From NCBI RefSeq assembly GCF_963662885.1, contig NZ_OY760059.1, forward strand, positions 496,001 through 560,000: a DNA stretch of 64,000 bases, given 5' to 3'. This DNA is from an uncultured Pseudodesulfovibrio sp. Lineage in GTDB: Bacteria > Desulfobacterota > Desulfovibrionia > Desulfovibrionales > Desulfovibrionaceae. Position numbers and translations under genes: made by a program. Positions 16,827 through 25,470 of the stretch are shown piece by piece (positions within the stretch are counted from its first letter, which is position 1; every line of letters begins with the position of its first letter). Below the pieces are notes generated by a model. That model ran no database searches. It was given only the letters and a program-made list of their open reading frames with translations, and had not been told where the DNA came from.

Positions 16827-17897
16827 TTATTTACCCTCCAGGCATTTGAGGATCGGCTCCTCGAGTTCGTCCGGGGTGGGCAGGTTGCCGGGATAGATGG
16901 GGTAGAAGTCGGAGTCGGCAATGGTCCGTATGGCCAGGCGCACGTCGTCGAGCATCTGTCCCAGGTTGTGTTCGATGGTCAGGAACCGCTTGCCCTGCTC
17001 GGCCAGCGCCTTGAGTTCTTCGGACGGGAACGGATACAGGGTAATGGGTCGGAACAGACCAACCTTCTTGCCGTCCTTGCGAAACTTGCGAACCGCGGAC
17101 TTGGCGATGCGCCCGATGGAACCGTAAGCGCAGACAACGAGATCGGCGTCTTCGGTTTCGAACTGCTCGGCTTCGGTCAAATCCTTCCAGGAATCGTACT
17201 TTGCCTGAAGGTGCTTGTTCTGTTCGGCCAAGGCCCCTTCTTCCAGGAACAGGGACTTGATGAGGCGCTTTTCACGTCCGCCGGTGCGTCCGGTGATGGC
17301 CCAGTCGCGACCCGCTTCCTCATCGATGTTTTCGGGTTCCCAGGGGGTGATGGGTTCTTTCATCTGGCCGAGAATGGCGTCGCCGAGAATGAGCACCGGG
17401 GTGCGGTGCTTGAAGGCGATGTCAAAGGCCTTGATGGTCAGGTCGTAGGCTTCCTGGACCGTGCCGGGTCCGAGGGTGAAATGGCGATAGTCGCCGTGTC
17501 CGCCGCCACGCGTGGACTGATAGTAGTCGCCCTGTGCCGGGCCGATGTCACCCAGGCCCGGGCCGCCACGGTTCATGTTCACGACGACCGCCGGAACCTC
17601 GGAGCCGGCCATGTAGGAGATGGCTTCCTGCTTGAGCGCGATGCCGGGCGAGGAGCTGGAGGTCATGGCCCTGACACCGGCCGCGCCGGCGCCGAGAAGC
17701 ATGTTGGCCGCAGCCACTTCGGACTCGGCTTGGACAAAGTCTCCGCCCGCCTTGATGATGGCCGAAGACATGAATTCGGGTATGTCGTTCTGAGGGGTGA
17801 TCGGGTAGCCGAAGAAGCATTTGCACTTTGCGGCCAGTGCGCCGCGTGCTATGGCTTCGTTCCCCTTGACGAAGATGCGTTCGTTGGTCTTGCTCAT
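16827..17897 (-). CDS. korA: 2-oxoacid:ferredoxin oxidoreductase, alpha subunit
   Basis: 356 residues holding pyrimidine-binding domain features, with FFGYPITPQNDIPEFMSS, QAESEVAAANMLLGAGAAGVRAMTSSSSPG and the C-terminal domain VVCAYGSIGRIAKSAVR. The length is that of the Kor/Vor alpha chain without the fused gamma part. One base separates it from the ferredoxin subunit gene. Together with its neighbours it forms a four-subunit enzyme typical of anaerobes using ferredoxin. Confidence 0.92.
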   Translation of the reverse strand: MSKTNERIFVKGNEAIARGALAAKCKCFFGYPITPQNDIPEFMSSAIIKAGGDFVQAESEVAAANMLLGAGAAGVRAMTSSSSPGIALKQEAISYMAGSEVPAVVVNMNRGGPGLGDIGPAQGDYYQSTRGGGHGDYRHFTLGPGTVQEAYDLTIKAFDIAFKHRTPVLILGDAILGQMKEPITPWEPENIDEEAGRDWAITGRTGGREKRLIKSLFLEEGALAEQNKHLQAKYDSWKDLTEAEQFETEDADLVVCAYGSIGRIAKSAVRKFRKDGKKVGLFRPITLYPFPSEELKALAEQGKRFLTIEHNLGQMLDDVRLAIRTIADSDFYPIYPGNLPTPDELEEPILKCLEGK

Positions 17898-17898
17898 G

Positions 17899-18132
17899 CT
17901 ACTTCCCCTCTTTCTTTTTCGGGGTCCTGTACACTTTGATCGCCACGTCAGGGCAGATCTGGGCGCAGGATGCGCAGCCGGTACATTTGTCCTTGTCGGC
18001 CTCGGGCACCTCGGCGACCTTGTAGCCGCTGACGTTGAACCGGTCAGACTGGACGATAATGCCTACGGGACAGACGGTGGTACAAAGCAGGCACCCCTTG
18101 CACCGATCTTCCCGGACCTCGATTCGAGACAT
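17899..18132 (-). CDS. korD: 2-oxoacid:ferredoxin oxidoreductase, delta (2x[4Fe-4S] ferredoxin) subunit
   Basis: 77 residues with two cluster-binding motifs, CKGCLLCTTVCP (11-22) and CTGCASCAQICP (50-61), each CxxCxxCxxxCP. It is the electron-exit subunit and the first gene of the operon. A lysine-rich tail ends the protein. The start has CTGGAGCC about eight bases upstream. The 44-bp gap to queA makes read-through from this strand into the operon possible, since queA lies downstream of nothing else; order along the strand is queA then korD. Confidence 0.93.
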   Translation of the reverse strand: MSRIEVREDRCKGCLLCTTVCPVGIIVQSDRFNVSGYKVAEVPEADKDKCTGCASCAQICPDVAIKVYRTPKKKEGK

Positions 18133-18176
18133 GAATGGCTCCAGTTCTGTTAGTTATTGATGAAAGGTTGCCGCGT

Positions 18177-19259
18177 TTACAGAATGAGCATCGCGTCTCC
18201 ATAGGAGAAAAATCGAAAATTGTTTTTCAGGGCGTACGCGTATGCATCCAGAATCGTTTTTCTGCCAGCAAGAGCCGAGATCATAATGATGAGCGACGAT
18301 TCTGGCAAATGGAAGTTTGTCAAAATACCGTCGATAACCTGGAAAGTATACCCCGGAGAGATAAAAATGTCCGTTTCTCCACTGAATTGACGTATGGAAC
18401 CGGCTTCCCGGACCATTCCTTCCAGTGTTCTGGCACTTGTCGTGCCCACGGCGATAACGGGACGACCTTCGGCCTTGGCCCTTTTAACCGCTGCGGCAGT
18501 CTCCTCGCCGACCTCGATATATTCGGCATGCATGCGGTGGTCGCGGATGTCCGGACAACGTACCGGACTGAAAGTCCCATAGCCCACGTACAAAGTCACT
18601 TCGGCCCATTCGATGCCTTTGGCCTTGATTCTTTCGCGCAACTCGGGGGTGAAATGAAGCCCTGCCGTGGGTGCGGCCACGGACCCGGTCTTTTCCGTGT
18701 TCGAATAGGTGGTCTGGTACCGCTCACGGTCAGCCTCGCCGTCCGGCCGCTTGATGTAGGGCGGCAGGGGCAGATGGCCCAGGGTGTTGAACAGTCGGGT
18801 CAGGTCCCCTTTCCAGCGCAATGTGACCTGCCATCGGCCAAACTCGCCCGGTTCTTCCGCGGTCAGGGAAAAACTGTCGGAAAAGGTCACGACCGTGCCG
18901 GTCTTCGGACTCTTGGAGGCCCGGAGCAGTCCTTCGGCTCGGGCGATTGACCAGCCGTCTTCCTCTTTGGGCTCAAGCAACGGCAGCGGCGTGAGCAGCA
19001 GAAACTCGACCTGACCGCCGGTGGGCTTGTGGCCGAATATGCGCGCCGGGATGACCCTTGAATTGTTGGCGACCAGCAGGCAGTTGTCCGGCAGATATTC
19101 CAGCAGTTCCGTGAACCGGGTCGGTGTCAGGGTACCGGCCGCGCGATCAAGAACCAGAAGCCGGGAGCCGTCGCGTTGTTGGGCGGGTTCCTGGGCAATA
19201 CGGTCTTCGGGCAGTTCGTAGTCGTAGCTTGACAGTCTGTAATCTTCAGGTATTTCCAT
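18177..19259 (-). CDS. queA: S-adenosylmethionine:tRNA ribosyltransferase-isomerase
   Basis: 360 residues. It transfers and isomerises the ribosyl part of SAM onto 7-aminomethyl-7-deazaguanine in tRNA, making epoxyqueuosine. Family blocks are seen: YELPEDRIAQEP, DGSRLLVLDR, LVANNSRVIPARIFG, TEKTGSVAAPTAGLHFT, YVGYGTFSPV, HRMHAEYIEV, and NFHLPESSLIIMISALAG near the end. I place the start at the ATG 19259 (MEIPEDYRLSSYDYELP). An in-frame TTG at 19313 would add 18 residues. It is upstream of, and on the same strand as, korDABC. Confidence 0.95.
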   Translation of the reverse strand: MEIPEDYRLSSYDYELPEDRIAQEPAQQRDGSRLLVLDRAAGTLTPTRFTELLEYLPDNCLLVANNSRVIPARIFGHKPTGGQVEFLLLTPLPLLEPKEEDGWSIARAEGLLRASKSPKTGTVVTFSDSFSLTAEEPGEFGRWQVTLRWKGDLTRLFNTLGHLPLPPYIKRPDGEADRERYQTTYSNTEKTGSVAAPTAGLHFTPELRERIKAKGIEWAEVTLYVGYGTFSPVRCPDIRDHRMHAEYIEVGEETAAAVKRAKAEGRPVIAVGTTSARTLEGMVREAGSIRQFSGETDIFISPGYTFQVIDGILTNFHLPESSLIIMISALAGRKTILDAYAYALKNNFRFFSYGDAMLIL

Positions 19260-19415
19260 AAATATATGTCCATCCTCGTTTCGGTCCAGGTTGTACAACA
19301 GCTGGAATTTCAACGGAATCTTTTTCTTTTACAATGATATCGGTATGCTATGTCAAGGTTGTGCCATTTGTTGTCAGGGGCTTGATATTGGCCGTATTCA
19401 TGGTATTTCATATGC

Positions 19416-20096
19416 ATGAATTGGCTTTCCGTGGCTGAGATAGCCAAACGCACTCGCATCCCCGCACCGACCGCGCGTCGGTATGCCGCCCTGTTCAAGG
19501 ATTTCCTTGGAGGGAGGAAGGTCGGGCGCGTGACAAAATACCCGGAGGAATCCGTGGTCATTTTCGAACGCATTTCCCGTCTTTACGGGGACGGGCTTGT
19601 CACCAACGAGATCGACGACCGTTTGCGAAGCGAGTTCCCCAGAACCATAGAGGTGGAACACACCCCTGCCAACGCTCCGGGCTTTTCCGGAGACGGCATT
19701 GCCGATCTGGCGTCCACCTTCAACGATGTATTGTCTCGAGTGGCCTCCTGTATGGAGGTCATTTCGGATCAGAAATCCATCATTGAGCGGCAGCAGGAAG
19801 ACATCCACAAGCTAAAAACGGCTTTCGTGCTTTTGGCCCGCAGTCAGAAACGCATCAAGCAGCTGCCCGCAGGCCCTGTTGCATTGCCCGAGGAAATATT
19901 CGAGCAGACCCGAGCGCTGGAGGAAAAGGATGCCGAGATCGAGGAGATGGCTTTGAAGCTGACCTTCGACACCTCCGACATCAAGGCCAAACTCCAGATT
20001 CTCGAAAGCGAACTCGTCCGCTTGCGCAAGGACAGGCGCGAAATGGAGCGTTATCTCCAGGACAAGATCGACCGTCTGAAAGAAGCCGCTTCCTGA
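19416..20096 (+). CDS. MerR-like HTH protein with coiled coil
   Basis: 226 residues. Residues 1-70 look like a MerR-type winged helix (WLSVAEIAKRTRIPAPTARRYAALF, then VTKYPEESVVIFERISRLYGDG). From about 90 on the protein is helical, with two probable coiled coils: around 115-140 (EVISDQKSIIERQQEDIHKL) and 165-226 (ALEEKDAEIEEMALKL to RDKIDRLKEA-like heptads). No effector domain is visible. Such proteins can be regulators or chromosome-organising factors; here it is unassigned. Divergent from queA and first of a plus-strand run with the lipoprotein and coaBC. Confidence 0.7.
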   Translation: MNWLSVAEIAKRTRIPAPTARRYAALFKDFLGGRKVGRVTKYPEESVVIFERISRLYGDGLVTNEIDDRLRSEFPRTIEVEHTPANAPGFSGDGIADLASTFNDVLSRVASCMEVISDQKSIIERQQEDIHKLKTAFVLLARSQKRIKQLPAGPVALPEEIFEQTRALEEKDAEIEEMALKLTFDTSDIKAKLQILESELVRLRKDRREMERYLQDKIDRLKEAAS

Positions 20097-20136
20097 CAAT
20101 AACAACCGAATTCTACATATACCCGAGGAGGAAACC

Positions 20137-20595
20137 ATGCGTTCTTTCATCAAACTTCTTTTGCCCCTTTTGATCGTCGGCGCCCTTGCCGCCTGCACCA
20201 CGACTTCCGCGTCCTCTTCCAAATCGGAGCAACCTGCCGCCCAGAACTATCAGGAGCCGGATTACTATCTCGATTTCGACGACATCATGATTCCCAAGGA
20301 AATCGACTATCAGAACGATGGTTCCTACAAGCTCGACAATTCCAAGTTCCGGGCTTCGATCATGAAGTTCAAAGGCCGTGTCGAGATCCCGGAACTGGTC
20401 CAGTATTTCATCAACAACATGACCAAGGACAACTGGACGCTGGTGTCCAACAACAAGGCCAGCTCGGTCCAGTTCCTGACCTTCGAAAAGTATAACAAGA
20501 GCTGCGTCATCGAAATTGATGATACCTTCGCCTCCTCCACCACGACGATTTTTGCCGTTGAGGTCAAGGACGCCGGCGACCTGAAGAAGAAGTAG
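20137..20595 (+). CDS. uncharacterised lipoprotein, 152 aa
   Basis: ATG follows GAGGAGGAAACC. The signal peptide ends at a lipobox LAACTTT (Cys20). The mature protein has a serine-rich linker, the acidic segment PDYYLDFDDIMIP, and a compact alpha/beta domain (FKGRVEIPELVQYFINNMTKDNWTLVS, then SVQFLTFEKYNKSCVIEI). The last part resembles small envelope lipoproteins with a ferredoxin-like fold (helix, then strands); that is a weak shape argument. One base separates its stop from coaBC, so they share a transcript. Confidence 0.8.
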   Translation: MRSFIKLLLPLLIVGALAACTTTSASSSKSEQPAAQNYQEPDYYLDFDDIMIPKEIDYQNDGSYKLDNSKFRASIMKFKGRVEIPELVQYFINNMTKDNWTLVSNNKASSVQFLTFEKYNKSCVIEIDDTFASSTTTIFAVEVKDAGDLKKK

Positions 20596-20596
20596 C

Positions 20597-21823
20597 ATGC
20601 AACCGCATTACGGCTTTGCCGGTTTCATGGGCAAGCGCGTCCACTTGGGCGTGACAGGGTCCATAGCCGCCTTCAAGGCGCTTGATCTGGTGCGTTCCCT
20701 GCAACAGGCCGACTGCATGGTTTCGGCCACCCTTACGGACGCCGCAGCCAGGTTTATCACACCGCTTTCCTTCGAAGCTCTGGGCGCGTCCCCGGTTTAT
20801 ACCGGCATGTTCAGCGAGGCTCCCGACGCGGACACCGCATTTGGCCACCTTGAGCCCGGACAGACGGCCGATGCGATGCTCATCGCTCCCGCCACAGCCA
20901 ATATCCTGGCCAAACTGGCCTTCGGCATGGCCGACGATATGCTTTCCTGCCAGGCCCTGGCTTTTCCCGGCCCCAAAATCGTCGCACCGGCCATGAACCC
21001 GCGCATGTGGGCGGCTCCCGCCACCCAGCGCAACTGGGAAATGCTTGGCGAACTGGGGTTCATTCGCGTGTTTCCCGAGGCGGGATCGGTTGCCTGCGGG
21101 GACATAGGCACGGGCAGACTCGCGCCTGTGGACGAAATATTCCTGGCCACGCTCAAGGCGCTCGCTCACCAGGACATGGCCGGCAAAAAGGTATTGGTCA
21201 CTCTCGGCCCCACCCGCGAGCCGTGGGACGCGGTTCGTTTCTGGTCCAACCCGTCCAGTGGTACCATGGGTGCCTGTGTGGCTGTGGCCGCCTACCTGCG
21301 CGGTGCGGACGTAACCGTTGTGGCCGGACCTACGGCGCTGACGTTCCCCAACGACATAGCCGTGGTTTCCGTGACCACCGCCAATCAGATGTATGAAGCG
21401 TGTACCGACTTGTGGCCGTCCATGGACATGGGCTGCCTGACCGCGGCCGTGGCCGACTACCGTCCTGTGCCTTTTGGCGATACCAAGTTCAAGAAAACGA
21501 CTTCGGCGGGTGCGGGTATCACGGTCGAGTTTGAGACCAACCAGGATATCCTCAAGACTTTGGGCACGTCCAAAAGCGCCGGACAGAAACTCATCGGTTT
21601 TGCCGCCGAGACCGACAATATTCATGAGGAAGCGGCTCGCAAACTCGCGTCCAAAAACCTCGATCTCATAGCGGCTAACAATATCAGCAAAGCGGGAAGC
21701 GGCTTCGGCGTGGCCACCAACGAGATGTTCGTACTGGATGCCAAGGGCCGCAAGGAGCAATGGCCGCAACTGCCCAAAACCGAAGTGGCGTGGAGACTAT
21801 GGGATCACCTTCTGCTCGACTGA
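20597..21823 (+). CDS. coaBC: bifunctional phosphopantothenoylcysteine decarboxylase / phosphopantothenate-cysteine ligase
   Basis: 408 residues; second and third steps of coenzyme A synthesis from phosphopantothenate. CoaC half: VTGSIAAFKALDLVRSL, the APATANILAKLAFGMADD block, the PAMNPRMW motif and the substrate flap SVACGDIGTGR. CoaB half from about residue 195: LVTLGPTREPWDAVRFWSN with SSGTMG, AAVADYRP, KFKKTT and GFAAET. Both active sites look intact. Its 3' end overlaps the next gene by 25 bases. Confidence 0.95.
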   Translation: MQPHYGFAGFMGKRVHLGVTGSIAAFKALDLVRSLQQADCMVSATLTDAAARFITPLSFEALGASPVYTGMFSEAPDADTAFGHLEPGQTADAMLIAPATANILAKLAFGMADDMLSCQALAFPGPKIVAPAMNPRMWAAPATQRNWEMLGELGFIRVFPEAGSVACGDIGTGRLAPVDEIFLATLKALAHQDMAGKKVLVTLGPTREPWDAVRFWSNPSSGTMGACVAVAAYLRGADVTVVAGPTALTFPNDIAVVSVTTANQMYEACTDLWPSMDMGCLTAAVADYRPVPFGDTKFKKTTSAGAGITVEFETNQDILKTLGTSKSAGQKLIGFAAETDNIHEEAARKLASKNLDLIAANNISKAGSGFGVATNEMFVLDAKGRKEQWPQLPKTEVAWRLWDHLLLD

Positions 21824-22530
21824 ATGTAAGGGAAAGTCTTCGGCCATGGCTCGAGTCCGGCCTCGAATTTTTCTATGCCCCTGGTGGACTGGCCACTGAA
21901 TCGACTTCGGAACCCGTTCAGGTTCAGCCAGCCGCAGCTCCGGCCTCCCCGATGAATGAGGTGTCCAACCCCGTTCAGTCGTCTCGACAGCAGCCTTCCT
22001 CCTCTCCTGCTGATCAACAGCCTCGGGCGGTGCAACCTCAGACCTCGACAGGGAACGGCCCTACTCAGCAAAGGGAACCGGCATCTCCCAACTTTCCTCA
22101 GCCCTGGTCCTCATTTTTACGCTTCACCAAACCTGGCGCGCGCGTGGTCATGACCTATATGGAACTGGGTTTGGATCTGGGGGGCCAGTCCGATCCCAGA
22201 CGGCGTGACGTGCTCAAAAATCTGCAAGCGCATTTGAAGTGGCCTCCGGGCACTATCAATTTCTGGCCAATGGCCGCTATGCGTGATGGCGCCCTTCAAC
22301 CGGATCCCGGCATGTTCTGGCGTGGGTGGGAATTGTGGCATACACCACATATCATCTGTTTCGGGGATGAAGCCCTACGAGTCATTCTTCCTGATGCCGA
22401 CGCAAACATGTTGACGCATTTTTTGGACAGTTGCGTTGTATACAAGCTGCCGGCCATCACAAAACTCATCGACATGCTTCCCCACGAGCAACAAATGGCC
22501 GTGGACAGTATTGCAAACATCCGCCTATAG
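21799..22530 (+). CDS. uncharacterised protein with P/Q/S-rich linker, 243 aa
   Basis: The ATG at 21799 lies inside the coaBC 3' end in another frame. Residues 1-30 are a short helical start (RPWLESGLEFFYAPGG). About 35-105 is a low-complexity linker rich in P, Q and S. About 105-243 is a folded domain: FTKPGARVVMTYMELGLDLG, HLKWPPGTINFWPM, WELWHTPHIICFGDEALRVIL. The overlap with coaBC and the domain's conservation-like composition argue for a true gene. Function is not recognised; cytoplasmic by appearance. Confidence 0.7.
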   Translation: MGSPSARLNVRESLRPWLESGLEFFYAPGGLATESTSEPVQVQPAAAPASPMNEVSNPVQSSRQQPSSSPADQQPRAVQPQTSTGNGPTQQREPASPNFPQPWSSFLRFTKPGARVVMTYMELGLDLGGQSDPRRRDVLKNLQAHLKWPPGTINFWPMAAMRDGALQPDPGMFWRGWELWHTPHIICFGDEALRVILPDADANMLTHFLDSCVVYKLPAITKLIDMLPHEQQMAVDSIANIRL

Positions 22531-22878
22531 GCCCTAATCATCATTTTGGCCCTAAATCTCGCATATTTGCCCTGTAACGCATTTTTGCTATCGAGGCAGG
22601 GGGATATTCGTTTTTTAGCCAAAAATACGCCTCATGACGATTACAACGGACCCTTGCAACGGGCCGATTCATAAGGATTTTCGCACTTTTCTCATTTTTT
22701 GAAGGGAGTGTGCAGGTATTTATTGGTTGTTACGTCGACATATCATAATGTCAATTTTTCAAACTTGCCCTCTGGGTATTGGGTGGAGTAATAAACGCTA
22801 GTTCGCCCTTCTTGGCGAATCCATAAATGGCACTCCGCTGTAAAACACCTGAGCATAATCAGGATAAGGACCATTCAT
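22531..22878. other. 348-bp intergenic leader before the epimerase gene
   Basis: AT-richer than its surroundings (long T runs near 22606-22710). I see no coding frame of interest and no clear hairpin terminator for the upstream unit. A purine-rich AAGGACC precedes the epimerase ATG. Promoter elements of ordinary type cannot be picked with confidence. Confidence 0.4.
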
Positions 22879-23886
22879 ATGAAAATACTCGTGACCGGAG
22901 CTGCAGGCTTCATCGGATTTCATCTTTCCAGGCGTTTGACCGGTGAAGGCCATGAGGTCGTCGGCCTGGACAATCTGAATGACTATTATGACGTGAACCT
23001 GAAAAAGGCCCGTCTGAAGGTCCTGGAAGAAAGCCCTCTCTTCAAGCATGTAAATATCAATCTTGAGGACGCCGAGCCCATGGCCGAACTCTTCAAGGCC
23101 GAGAAGTTCAACCGAGTGGTCAACCTCGCCGCGCAGGCAGGCGTCCGCTACTCCATCGAGAATCCTCGCTCGTACATCGATTCCAACGTTGTCGGCTTTC
23201 TGAACATCCTTGAGGGCTGCCGCCATAATGGCGTCGAGCACCTTGCCTACGCCTCTAGCTCTTCGGTTTACGGACTGAATACGAAGATGCCGCTCAACCC
23301 TCATGAAGGGGTTGATCATCCCATGAGCTTGTATGCAGCCACCAAGAAGTCCAATGAGATGATGGCCCACTCCTATTCAAGTCTCTACAATCTGCCCACC
23401 ACCGGGTTGCGTTTCTTTACGGTCTATGGCCCCTGGGGTCGTCCGGACATGGCGCTTTTCCTCTTCACCAAAAACATCATCGAGGAGAAGCCGATCAATG
23501 TTTTCAACTACGGCAAGATGCGTCGCGACTTCACCTACATCGATGACATCGTCGAAGGCGTGGTCCGCGTGCTGAAACGTACAGCCGTGCCCAATCCGGA
23601 TTGGGATGGCAACAACCCTGACCCGTGCACCAGCTCGGTCCCCTACCAGATCTACAACATCGGCAACAACACGGTTGTGGAGCTCTCCCGCTATATTGAG
23701 GTGATCGAGGAAGTGGTCGGCAAGAAGGCCATTTACAACTATATGCCCATGCAGGCTGGAGATGTCCCCGCCACCGAGGCTGACGTTTCCGATCTTCAAA
23801 ATGATGTTGGGTTCAAGCCGGACACCAGCATTGAGGACGGCATCCGTAACTTCATCGAGTGGTACAAAGAGTATTACGGAAAATAA
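22879..23886 (+). CDS. NAD-dependent nucleotide-sugar epimerase (UDP-glucuronate 4-epimerase type)
   Basis: 335 residues, extended SDR. N-terminal VTGAAGFIGFHLSRRL dinucleotide loop, LDNLNDYYDVNLKKARL (typical of UDP-glucuronate 4-epimerases), the serine cluster YASSSSVYG, the active-site pair YAATKKSNE, and RFFTVYGPWGRPDMA. The C-terminal part has IYNIGNNTVVEL. The likely role is making UDP-galacturonate for surface polysaccharide; UDP-glucose epimerase activity is a less likely alternative. Single gene with its own terminator at 23910. Confidence 0.88.
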   Translation: MKILVTGAAGFIGFHLSRRLTGEGHEVVGLDNLNDYYDVNLKKARLKVLEESPLFKHVNINLEDAEPMAELFKAEKFNRVVNLAAQAGVRYSIENPRSYIDSNVVGFLNILEGCRHNGVEHLAYASSSSVYGLNTKMPLNPHEGVDHPMSLYAATKKSNEMMAHSYSSLYNLPTTGLRFFTVYGPWGRPDMALFLFTKNIIEEKPINVFNYGKMRRDFTYIDDIVEGVVRVLKRTAVPNPDWDGNNPDPCTSSVPYQIYNIGNNTVVELSRYIEVIEEVVGKKAIYNYMPMQAGDVPATEADVSDLQNDVGFKPDTSIEDGIRNFIEWYKEYYGK

Positions 23887-23909
23887 TCGTTGATTATCAC
23901 GATCATCAT

Positions 23910-23933
23910 GGGCGGCTTCGGCCGCCCTTTTTT
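23910..23933 (+). terminator. rho-independent terminator after the epimerase gene
   Basis: GGGCGGC pairs with GCCGCCC around TTCG, followed by six T. A compact, classical terminator 24 bp after the stop. Confidence 0.9.
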
Positions 23934-24016
23934 GTGTCTTTTTCTCTCTTTTCACGCCCTGTGCCTTGCCTTTGTTTTTTATTCAGCCTACGACATTTGG
24001 AACGACAAGCGGACAT

Positions 24017-24032
24017 TGTTTCACGTGAAACA
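24017..24032. promoter_or_regulatory. parS: parS site 1
   Basis: TGTTTCACGTGAAACA, a perfect 16-bp palindrome matching the universal chromosomal parS consensus. ParB loads here, spreads by CTP-dependent clamping and is moved by ParA. It is 35 bp from the second site and about 100 bp upstream of parA. Confidence 0.95.
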
Positions 24033-24051
24033 CTCTCTGGTCCCACCGAAA

Positions 24052-24067
24052 TGTTTCACGTGAAACA
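24052..24067. promoter_or_regulatory. parS: parS site 2
   Basis: A second perfect copy of the 16-bp parS palindrome. An ATG at 24051 runs through it in the parA frame (MFHVKH), so some annotations would extend ParA over the site; I treat it as upstream DNA. Two sites set 35 bp apart may also let ParB repress the parA promoter. Confidence 0.95.
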
Positions 24068-24116
24068 TAAAACGGAGTCTCGAACGCATCAAATGCAGCT
24101 CGAAAGCGAGGGTCAT

Positions 24117-24890
24117 GTGGCGAGAAGAATCGTGATAGCCAATCAAAAAGGCGGTGTGGGTAAAACCACTACTGCCATCAACCTGGCGGCCTCACTGGCT
24201 GTGATGGAAAAACGGGTGCTGCTGGTGGATTGTGATCCCCAGGGAAACGCCTCCAGCGGACTTGGCTTCTACCCTGGTGACAAGCGTGAGAATGTCTACT
24301 CAGTGCTCTTTGAACCGAAAAATATCGGCAAGGCCATCTATCAGACAGGTGTGCCTTACCTGGATATTCTGCCTGGAACTCAGGATCTGGTAGGCGCTGA
24401 AATTGAACTGGTGGATAAATTCGGCAGGGAATTTTACCTGCGAGAGCTGGTCGAACAGGTTGATGACCAATACGATTTTATTCTCATAGACTGCCCCCCT
24501 TCTCTGGGGTTGCTGACCGTCAATGCTCTGTGTGCCGCAAACGAACTGCTCGTCCCGTTGCAGTGCGAGTATTACGCTTTGGAAGGTATCGCGCAGTTGC
24601 TCATGACTTACGAATTGGTCCGCAAGCGTCTCAACCAGGATCTCAATATCCTGGGTGTGGTCCTGACCATGTATGATTCGAGAAACAGGCTGTCGTGGCA
24701 GGTGAAGAATGAAGTGCGAAAAGCCTTTCCTCAGCATCTGTTCGAGACGATCATTCCGAGAAATGTCCGGCTCTCGGAGGCACCGAGCTTTGGTAAACCG
24801 GTGATCAATTATGATATAAAATCGCGGGGTGCGGAGGCGTATCTGGCCCTGGCTCAGGAAGTGGAAAGAAGCTCCACGGCCGGGGCTTAA
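24117..24890 (+). CDS. parA: chromosome partitioning ATPase ParA (Soj)
   Basis: 257 residues from the GTG at 24117, preceded by GCGAGGG; this gives the family's usual start RRIVIANQKGGVGKTTTAINLAASL with the deviant Walker A (KGGVGKTT). Walker A' is LLVDCDPQGN, Walker B DFILIDCPPSLGLL. Alternative in-frame ATGs at 24093 and 24051 would add 8 or 22 residues. ParA forms ATP-dependent dimers on nucleoid DNA that drive ParB-parS complexes apart. Its partner parB is 580 bp downstream, separated by a gene on the other strand. Confidence 0.95.
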   Translation: MARRIVIANQKGGVGKTTTAINLAASLAVMEKRVLLVDCDPQGNASSGLGFYPGDKRENVYSVLFEPKNIGKAIYQTGVPYLDILPGTQDLVGAEIELVDKFGREFYLRELVEQVDDQYDFILIDCPPSLGLLTVNALCAANELLVPLQCEYYALEGIAQLLMTYELVRKRLNQDLNILGVVLTMYDSRNRLSWQVKNEVRKAFPQHLFETIIPRNVRLSEAPSFGKPVINYDIKSRGAEAYLALAQEVERSSTAGA

Positions 24891-24955
24891 GCGAGTTCTT
24901 TAAAAGCCGCGCCGCTCCGGTATATTGGGGCGGCGCGAACGTGAGCAAGCGGCGA

Positions 24956-25381
24956 TCAATACCGCCCTTCTTTGGAGGTGATCTTCTCTTCAAGGTAGGG
25001 GGTACATTCAGTGACGATCTCGTCTTTGAAATGCTTCTTAACCACCTTCGCCTGGCAGTCCATGCACTTGAAGGCGACCAGACCGGCCAGATTGGCGCTG
25101 GTCAGGCGGAATCGACGGGGATCGTCTTCAGACCAGTTTTCGGTTTTGTTGCCGCAATTTTCGCAAGCCACGTCCATGTCCACCGGGTACGGGAAATCCC
25201 AATACTGGGTGAGCAGATCCCAGTCGGCAGTGGGTTCCGGTTTTTCCTCTACTGCCGGGGTTTCCTGGATGCCCAGTGCGGTCATTACCTGGTCGCGAAC
25301 CGCATTCCAGGCTTCGGCGGTCAGCAGTGCGCCGATGAGGTTGCCGTCCTTGTCGAAAAGCTCGTTGATATGGTCGGACAT
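24956..25381 (-). CDS. uncharacterised zinc-ribbon protein between parA and parB
   Basis: 141 residues. ATG at 25381 follows GGGAGCAAAT. The C-terminal half carries two cysteine pairs, CENCG (about 92-96) and CMDC (about 120-123), as in a zinc ribbon. The N-terminal half is acidic and includes DKDGNLIGALLTAEAWNAVRD. Function is not recognised. It is inserted in inverse orientation between parA and parB, which are usually adjacent. A GC hairpin (CGCGCCGC with GCGGCGCG, near 24908-24938) separates it from the parA end and could stop transcripts from both sides. Confidence 0.75.
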   Translation of the reverse strand: MSDHINELFDKDGNLIGALLTAEAWNAVRDQVMTALGIQETPAVEEKPEPTADWDLLTQYWDFPYPVDMDVACENCGNKTENWSEDDPRRFRLTSANLAGLVAFKCMDCQAKVVKKHFKDEIVTECTPYLEEKITSKEGRY

Positions 25382-25470
25382 ATTTGCTCCCTTGAGTTAT
25401 CTTCGGGGCGTTATAGGCACTCTGCCCTTTTTGGGCAAGGAATGAATTTTAAGCGAGACAGGAGATATAT

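Noticed and set aside
19259..19313. TTG start of queA at 19313
   Set aside because: Adds 18 residues without family likeness; the ATG at 19259 leads straight into the conserved YELPEDRIA block.
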